This document shows positions 57,283 to 64,000 of a stretch of DNA of 64,000 nucleotides, in pieces; the first letter of the stretch is position 1; each line of letters opens with the position of its first letter. This DNA is from Miscanthus floridulus (taxonomy: Eukaryota; Streptophyta; Magnoliopsida; Poales; Poaceae). Location of the stretch: the NCBI RefSeq assembly GCF_019320115.1, contig NC_089591.1, forward strand, positions 58,404,078 through 58,468,077. Reading direction: 5' to 3'. A program made the translations under genes and the position numbers. The notes beneath the pieces are model-generated. The model saw nothing but the letters and a program-made list of their open reading frames with translations. It had not been told where the DNA came from and searched no databases.

Positions 57283-58801
57283 TTAAGCATAGAAACGCCT
57301 AAGCTTGTCGATGTGCCATGAATTGGGTACGTCTATACCATCTAGGTGAGCTAACCTGTAAGATGTTGGGCGTGTAACCTCTTTGATCATGAAGGGCCCT
57401 TCCCATGGGGTTGCAAGTTTGTGGACGCCAGCCTAATTCGTCTTCCACTTTAGGACCAGGTCCCCAACCACGAAGAACCGCTCCTTGACGTTCTTGTTGT
57501 AGTACCTGCGCAAAACAGCAAGGTATTTGGCTGTACATACACAAGAATCGAGCCGCTTCTCTTTTGTACTATTCACTTCTAGCTCCCGTACTTCTTTGGC
57601 CTTGTCTTCATCGAAGTTCTCTACCCGTGCATGATCTGAAGGCTATATCTGCTAGGAGCACTGCCTCAGCGCCATAAACCATAAAGTATGGTGATATGCC
57701 GGTATTGCGACTGGGCTGGGTTCTAAGACCCTAGACCACGGTTGGTAACTCTTTGAGCTATCTTCCGGGAGCTTTATCATTTTCTCTATACATCCTCTTC
57801 TTAAGTGTGTCCAAGATCATACCATTTGCCCGCTTGACCTATCCATTAGCTCTAGGGTGCGCCACCGAGACGTATTTTACTACTATTTTCCTTTCATCGT
57901 AGAAGTCCCAAAAAGCGTTCCCAGTGAACTGAGTACCTAGATCAGTAATGATGCTATTGGGTATGCCAAAGCAGTGGATGACCTGGTCGATGAACGTGAC
58001 AACTTTTTCTGAAGATGCCTTGACCAGGGGCATGTACTCTATCCACTTGGAAAATTTATCAATCAGCACAAAGACGCATGTAAATTTCCTAAGGGCCAGT
58101 TTGAAAGGCCTGATCATATCCAATCCCCAGCATGCAAAGGGCCAAGAGGTTGGTATTGTCTGAATCTTGTGTGCTGGTACGTGGATTCTCTTGTTGAAGA
58201 ACTGACAACCTTCACACTGGTGAACTAGCTTCTCTGCATCGGCTACGGCTGACGGCCAATAGAACCCTGCTCGAAAAGCCTTGCCAACCAGCATTCTTGA
58301 GGCCACGTGGTTGCCGCAGGAGCCAGAGTGGATTTGGTCTAGGAGATGTTCACCATCCTCCTGGGTTATACACTTCATCAAGATTTCCTCCTTCGTGTTC
58401 TTGCACCACAATTTGCCATTGACGAGCAGATACTGCTTACTATGATGCATCAGGCGTTTGTTTTTTGTCCGATTGGTGTAACCGCTACCATCTGTTAGGT
58501 ACTTGATGAAAGGTACTCTCCAGTAAGGCTCCTTAGTGGTCGAAGGTGGTTCGGTGGTGTTTGACGCTGGAACCGTAGCCACCAATAGCTGGTCTAGAGA
58601 CTTGTCGACCGTGGGATCTTCTTCTTTGATGGAAGGCGTGAGCAGGTCTTGAACAAATACGCCATGTGGGACTTTGGCTTGGGATGATCCTAACTTTGAC
58701 AGCACATCTACTGCTTGATTTTTGTCTCGGGCCACATGTGTGTACTTGATGCCATAGAACTTGCCTTCCAGCTTTCTGATCAATTTGTAGTATGCATCCA
58801 T
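57283..58801 (-). pseudogene. Tat-C integrase (catalytic Glu replaced)
   Basis: The zinc finger (H...H plus CEGCQFF, about 58220-58330) and core are clear: D in WGLDMI, D in IITDLGTQFT. The third acid is lost: the conserved QVER-type motif near 57835 reads stop-VKR, that is Gln to TAG and Glu to Lys, so strand transfer would fail. The C-terminal part runs through several stops to DKLRRFYA and TAA at 57283. Confidence 0.9.
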
Positions 58802-58819
58802 CTTTTCCCTGGTCGTATC

Positions 58820-59450
58820 CTAGTCCTTATTGAGTTGGTTGATGACTAGAGCCGAGTCTCTATAGACATAGAGATGTTTGACACCGAGCTCAACCACAAT
58901 GAACAGACCATGTAGGCATGCTTCGTACTCGGTGGTGTTATTAGACGCCAGGAAATAAATCCTGAGGACATATCGGAGCTGCTCCTTGGATGGTGATATG
59001 AAAAGGACTCCTACTCCTACGCCATCGATGTTGAGAGAGCCATCGAAGTACATCTTCCAATACTCGGTGGGCCCCTGAGAGGCAGGTGTGCTTAAGTTTG
59101 TCCACTCGATGATGAAATCGACAAGTGCCTGAGACTTGATTGTAGTACGGCTTGCAAATTCCAAGGAGAAAGGGCATAGCTCCATTGCCCATTTGACGAT
59201 GCGCCCATTTGCATCCTTGTTGCAAATGATGTCTCCCAGAGGGTACTCAATCATGACCACCACGCGCTATCCGTTGAAGTAGTGTTTCAACTTTCAGGAT
59301 GTGATTAGTATGGTGTAGATCAGTTTCTAAATCTGTGGGTACCTGGTCTTGGATTCATTAAGCACCTCACTAATGAAATAAATTGGTTGTTGTACCTTGT
59401 AGACGTGGTCGGGCTTGTCGCGCTCGACCACCATGGCAATGGAGACCACT
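58820..59450 (-). pseudogene. Tat-C RNase H domains without RT
   Basis: Starting at about 59450, VATNRVVSIAMVVERDKP and YFISEVLNESKTRYPQI belong to the region that normally follows RT. The Tat-type second RNase H then reads MYFDGSLNIDGVGVGV and NNTTEYEACLHGL, with the catalytic Asp present. Stops near 59330-59265 and a TAG at 58820 interrupt it. Its frame differs from the protease upstream, as expected if the RT deletion was not a multiple of three. Confidence 0.88.
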
Positions 59451-59453
59451 CGA

Positions 59454-60140
59454 TTAGTTGCCACCAAGACATTGGTTGGCTAGGGTCTTCTTGGCATCGA
59501 GTGTGGTCTCGGCCATGCGAATAGAGAGGTCGTGAACCTCTGCTATTTTGAAGCTGTCATCCTCGCAGGTATAAGCTGTGTATACGTTGCCCTTGAGAGT
59601 TAGAACCCCTTTCTTAGTAGGCATCTTGAGCACCAAAGACCTATAGTGAGGTATGGCCATGAACTTGGTGAGCACTGGTCGACCAAGGATAGCATGGTAG
59701 GTGCCTTCGAAGTCAGCGACCACGAAATTGACGTAATCGGTGCGGAAGTGGTCCGAGGTACCAAATTGCATAGGTAACATGATCTACCCGAGAGGTGTGG
59801 AGTTTTGTTCAGGGAGAACACCCCAGAACTGTGCCTCGTATGGCTTGAGATCAGCCTAGGTTATCTTCAGGGCTGGCAAACTGTTCTTGAACAGTATATC
59901 GATGGAACTGCCACCGTCAATTAGCACTCTATCGAACTGAACCTTGTTGATACAAGGATCAAGAACGAGAGGAAAACATCCTAGCTCAGGTATTGTAGCC
60001 CATTGGTCCTTTCTACTGAAGGAGATCTCACAGTGAGACCAAGGAGAGAGCCGTGGATCGGTGATGAGGTCGTCGACGTTGGCCACGTTCAAGCAAGTGC
60101 GGGCGAGCAGCTTGTGTTCTCGTTTGGTCTCGATGGACAC
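59454..60140 (-). pseudogene. Tat-C protease
   Basis: VLIDGGSSIDILF is the intact Tat protease active site (about 59930-59890). FEGTYHAILGRPVLTKFMAIPHY follows at about 59710-59640 in the same frame. Two TAG stops (59856 and near 59781) sit at expected Gln codons. After KKTLANQ the frame ends at 59454, where the linker to RT should begin but RNase H-side sequence starts instead. Confidence 0.88.
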
Positions 60141-60272
60141 TTTGCCCCCAATGATGGTGTGGACGTGATCGGTTAGCTTGACGTACTTGTGATGGGGATC
60201 TGCGTCTTCATCATTGTTGTCCTCGTTACGCTGCTCCCCTGCGTCTTTAGGCTTGTCGGATGTATCCGGAGC

Positions 60273-61500
60273 CTATTGGCGTGTGTAGATAGATTTGAGA
60301 ACACGATAATTCTCCATGGTATGGTTTGAGTTGGGATGGAGCTGGCAGGGTCCTTTCAATGCTTTGGCATAGTCTTCTTTGTAGTTGTGACGTCGGCCAC
60401 TGTTTTTAACGGTGTTGACCTCGCCATCGTCTTCCCGAGCACGCTTGCCCCTGTAATCGTCATGGCAATTACGCCACTGATTACGCTGGTCGCGGTGGTC
60501 GCGGGAATCGTTGCGCTGGTTGCGGCGATCAAAATTGTCGTTCCAACCACGGTTGCCGCGGTAGTCATCGTGGTGCGGGGGGTGGTCGAAGCGTGGAACC
60601 CTTGCTGCTTCTTCGATGATTATCTTTTTAGCATCATCGGCATCCGCATATTTTTTAGCAGTGGCTAGGAGCGCTGTGACTGATTCAGGTCTCTTGCGGA
60701 GGAGCTTGTCCCTTAGGGTGTCGTGGAAGCGAAGACCAGTGATGAAAGCCTCGATTGCCTCATTGTCGGAGATTGATGGGACCTTGATGCGCATCTCCGA
60801 GAAGCGTCAGATGTACTCGCGCAGTAGCTCATCTTTGCGATCTCGAATCCACTGCAGATCATATTTGTTGCCAGGTTGCTCGCAAGTAGCAATGAAGTTG
60901 TCGATGAAAGCTTGTTTGAGCTCTTGCCAAGAATCAAAGTAGTTCGCTGGCAAGCTGACCAGCCATTGGTGGCTTGCATGGCCGACGATGACTAGGAAGT
61001 AATTAGACATGACATGCTCATCAGCCATGGCTGATCTACACGCGGTTTCGTAGAGCATGACCCATAATTCGGGGTTCTCCTTGCCATCGTACTTCTGAAG
61101 TTTTTTGAGCTTGAAGTTCTTGGGCCATATGACTTGGCGAAGGTGTGGAGTAAACTGCTTCAAACCCGGAGGGCCATGGGTAGTATCATATTCCATACGG
61201 CGATAGCTTTCGTGGGATGCATGATCATTGGCTCTTTGGTTAATGCGATCGCGCAGATCGTGTTCTCCGAGGGAATGGTGGAGATCGTTATTGCCATCAC
61301 GGCGATCTTGATTGCCACCCTGGTTAACCCTGCAACCGCGATTATCATGGCGATTGTCGTGGTTGTCTCAGCGGTTGTCGTCTCGGTAGTCATGGCGGTT
61401 GTCATCCCAGTAGTCACGACGGTTGTCGTCCCGACCACCATCATGACCACCGTTTCTGCCTTGACGGTTGTCTGATGGGTCGTTGTTACGTGAGCCACGT
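60273..61500 (-). pseudogene. Tat-C gag with two Arg/Asp-rich arrays
   Basis: The capsid core (61100-60800) has LQKYDGKENPELWVML, the hallmark of Tat gag, then ASHQWLVSLP and FIDNFIATCEQPG. It is preceded (61490-61220) by an array of RDDNR, HDYRD and similar units, and followed (60600-60450) by a second array (RRNQRNDSRDHRDQRNQW). The C-terminal motif CQLHPNSNHTMENY is a degenerate Cys/His box. A TGA at 60807 separates two halves of one frame. Further N-terminal gag in 61500-62700 could not be read reliably. Confidence 0.85.
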
Positions 61501-62710
61501 TGGTTGGGTGGCTGTAAGCGACTTGAGTACTTGCGGCTATGGCTTGATTTGACTAAGACAGATGGAGCCCAAGCTTGATTTACAATCTCTGCGGTCTAGG
61601 CCATAGCAGCTGTCAGGTAAGCTTGTATATCATCATGAACTGCCAGGATTTTCGGGGTATTGGGTAGTCGTTGCATTGTTGCCAAAGCAATAGCTACGTT
61701 GGTGCTTGGAGTCCTAAAGACCTGCTTGTCCCCCACCCTGTCAAAGGCATTGTTAAGATCATGTGGCTAGACCCTTATACGTCATGCCTCCTCTTCTGTC
61801 TCGGCTTTGACTTGTCGGCGATTAAACCGGTCAATATTGCGTGCTTCGTGTGCTAGCCTTTCTTGTTCTGTTTCACCGACTACCGAAGGTTCATCATTAC
61901 TGACAACATTGATCAAGTCCCCTCACCTTGGTGGGAAGGATGGGAATCATGGGAACCCCGGGGCATGGTCTAGGATATCTAGATTGTATTCAATGCCTTC
62001 ATTATCATGATGCTGGAGCTCGGTGTGGACGAAGTCATTAGATGCGATGCCGGACAGGGAGCTTGAGCCACCCTCTTGAACTGTGTGGACCGATCCTTCT
62101 TGATACTCCTCAATCTGGACCATGTTGACGAAGTTGCGTAGGCCATAGGGCTGAGCCTGGTAGTTCTACATCGAGGCTTCGCACTCGGAGAGCAGGAGAC
62201 CTGTCGCGGGGGTTGGTCAACGATGAACGGAGCGCCCTTTAGGAGTAGATGTGACCATGAGATCTGTACCAAGTCATGCAGGATGACTGGCCTGAGCTGA
62301 TTGGGTAGATCTGTTGTGGGTAGTGGTTACCTGCTCATTAGGTTGACTTTGAATCAAACTTACTAGAGCTAGGGTTTCAGCAAGTTTGGTGCTGACCCGA
62401 TCGATAGAGTCGAGTAGGTTGGTGTTGTCGATCTACCTTCCTTTATAGCGAGGAAGTGGATGATAGGTTGTCGGCATGGCTGAAGAAGATGCTGGCATGG
62501 CCAGAGCTAGATCCATCGTGGTCAGAGCCATAGCCGATGCAGGTGAAGCAGTGGTCGATGCAGATTGAATCCACGCCTCCTGCGTGGTCATGGCGATGAA
62601 GTCGTCAGAGGGTCCAGGTGATCTGGCCGATGGTGAATGTGAGGCCGTTTGGCGTAGCCATGGAACCAGGGATGATGACCATCTTGTTTGTCTGGAGAGT
62701 AGTACACACA

Positions 62711-62729
62711 CCCCCTACCTGGCGCGCCA
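62711..62729 (-). other. Tat-C primer-binding site
   Basis: TGGCGCGCCAGGTAGGGGG on the minus strand begins one base after the 5' LTR end. It is shared with Tat-B apart from one base, and includes an AscI-like palindrome GGCGCGCC. Confidence 0.85.
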
Positions 62730-62730
62730 T

Positions 62731-63190
62731 TGTCGATGAAATATGGTCGGTAGTCTACCTAGGAGTATGCCCAAGGTAGTAGATTATTGGTAGACAGATG
62801 CGCAAGTTGCAAACAAGATGGTAAGACACGAGGTTTTATTCAGGTTCGGCCGCCATGAAGGTGTAATACCTACATCCTGCGTCTGATTGTATTACTATAT
62901 GTCAATGAGAGATGTTTTTTAGAGGGGTCCCCTGCCCGCCTTATATAGTCTGGGGAGCAGGGTTATAGATCTGGAAACTAATCCTAACCAGTTACAATTG
63001 CCATAGGTGGCCGGATAAGGATTCCTATTCTAACCGACCAGCATCTTGCTTGATCTCCAAGTCTGCCTTGATTCCTTGTGCGGGACTCCGAGCAGATTGG
63101 TTGGGCCGTGCGTCGTCTTCTAGTGGGCCAGACCCCCTGGTTCGGGCCGGCCCAAGCCTAGCCGTAAGGATATAGGGGTTAATACCCCCA
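62731..63190 (-). repeat. Tat-C 5' LTR
   Basis: TGTCGATGAAATATGG to TTAATACCCCCA in plus view. The minus-strand ACTATATAAGG box recurs (about 62942-62952), the presumed promoter for gag-pol. Confidence 0.88.
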
Positions 63191-64000
63191 CATAGACCGA
63201 CTATCAGGGTTTTATTTTGGTGGAGGAGGTCCTTGCACCGCACTGAGTTCGGGACTCAGGGGCAGGGGCTTAGAGTCCTAGTTTGGACGAAGACCTGGAC
63301 ATCCGAGATAGGAGAGTGATGGGTTGGTCCTACTTGTGCCTTGGGTACAAGCAGGGCGTGTGTTTTTGGGGTACCCAGCTAGGGGCATTGATTCACGAAT
63401 CGCTGGGCGATCCGGTATGGCTTGTTTCGTGCCTAGCACCATAGTAAGAACTGAAAGATGAAGGATGGAATGGAAAAAAGGAACTCTAATTGCTTACCAC
63501 CTGCTTGAAAGTAGCACAAGTGCTTACATAGAATGGTTAGTTAATAACCAATGCGGCTATTAATAAAAATCGAATATAAGGACGCACACTTAGTAATGCT
63601 TCCTACAAACGCAATGAACCCACAAGCCAGATAGCATTGCATATCCTTAGAGTGTTTTCTTTTCTCCTATCGGGTAAGTCTTGCTGAGTACAATTGAGTA
63701 CTCAGGGTTTTATTCCCCCTGTTGCAGGTGACAGGTGGATGCTAGAACTGACCCTTGTGTGTGGATACCTCCTGGTGGGCTCAGCGAGGATTCCTTTACA
63801 CTGCGATCATAGTTTTTACTTACAACTCTCGCCAAATGTTTTTATAAATGAAAGCTTATAATCTGTTGTCATAGTTCAATTATCAATGTTCATCATGCTA
63901 TGAATAGATATTTATTTCCGCTATAATTTTGATCACGTGTTTATATTCCGCTGTCAATTAAATTGCTCATAACTCTGATAATATGATTACATTCCACTGT
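63191..64000 (+). repeat. 3' part of T2 LTR, running off the window
   Basis: It resumes T2 after Tat-C and aligns with the complement of T1 16321-17100: shared words include GGGTACCCAGCTAGG, GCTTGAAAGTAG, GTACTCAGGGTTT and TGTTGCAGGTG. The LTR end is not reached; comparison with T1 suggests about 150-200 bases remain. Confidence 0.75.

Larger units (their letters stand above)
51528..63190 (-). mobile_element. Tat-C: Ty3/Gypsy Tat-lineage retrotransposon lacking the RT core, 11.7 kb
   Basis: LTRs of 470 bp (51528-51997) and 460 bp (62731-63190) enclose minus-strand gag, protease, RNase H and integrase, plus a plus-strand accessory gene. The RT domain is absent between protease and RNase H. 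CGGAC (51523-51527) on the left and CCGAC (63197-63201) on the right may be the target duplication, but six bases (CATAGA) lie between the right LTR end and that pentamer, so the right boundary is uncertain. Confidence 0.9.

Noticed and set aside
60336..61475. Plus-strand frames rich in Val, Ala and Ile
   Set aside because: They are shadows of the Arg/Asp-rich arrays of the minus-strand Tat-C gag.

Overview
The window is plant nuclear repeat DNA, almost certainly from a grass and most likely a panicoid (sorghum, sugarcane or Miscanthus type). That reading rests on a Sirevirus-like Copia element, Tat-lineage Gypsy elements, grass-type MITEs and the absence of any single-copy host gene. I found no intact host protein gene, rRNA, tRNA gene or CRISPR array.

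Layout. Bases 1-6675 are AT-rich intergenic DNA packed with small non-autonomous DNA elements: two foldbacks, two PIF/Harbinger-like elements with TAA duplications, hAT-like MITEs, a 678-bp hAT element with a perfect 8-bp duplication, a degenerate Stowaway-like element, and a 97%-matched 150-bp hairpin at 3950-4374. From 6676 to the window end is one nested retrotransposon stack. The outermost layer (T1) is a long LTR on the minus strand, seen in pieces 6676-6793, 16321-19187 and 31501-31929. Into T1 went a Copia element (6794-16320), a Gypsy/Tat element called Tat-A here (19188-31500), and a second long LTR of the T1 family in the opposite orientation (T2, from 31930 past 64000). T2 was itself split by two more Tat elements, Tat-B (32144-48586, exact CAAAT duplication) and Tat-C (51528-63190).

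Gene content. All four full-length elements are coded on the minus strand: gag, protease and integrase are recognisable in each, and RT-RNase H in all but Tat-C, which has lost the RT core. All are broken by stops or frameshifts. Tat-A is the best preserved: its LTRs are equal in length and differ at about 20 of 763 positions, and its RT-RNase H-integrase frame has only one stop.

Most interesting points. (1) Each Tat element carries, between integrase and its 3' LTR, a separate gene on the opposite strand. In Tat-A this gene has a TATA box and four candidate introns that all keep the frame, and it resembles a plant-mobile-domain protein ending in a coiled coil. In Tat-B and Tat-C the gene resembles the 'putative gypsy type transposon' family. 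(2) Tat-A is saturated on both strands with the short motif ATCGGC/GCCGAT. (3) Nonsense codons are dominated by TAG at expected Gln positions and TGA at expected Arg positions, the pattern expected from deamination of methylated CHG and CG cytosines. (4) Polypurine-tract-like sequences are multiplied next to the 3' LTR in the Copia, Tat-B and Tat-C elements.
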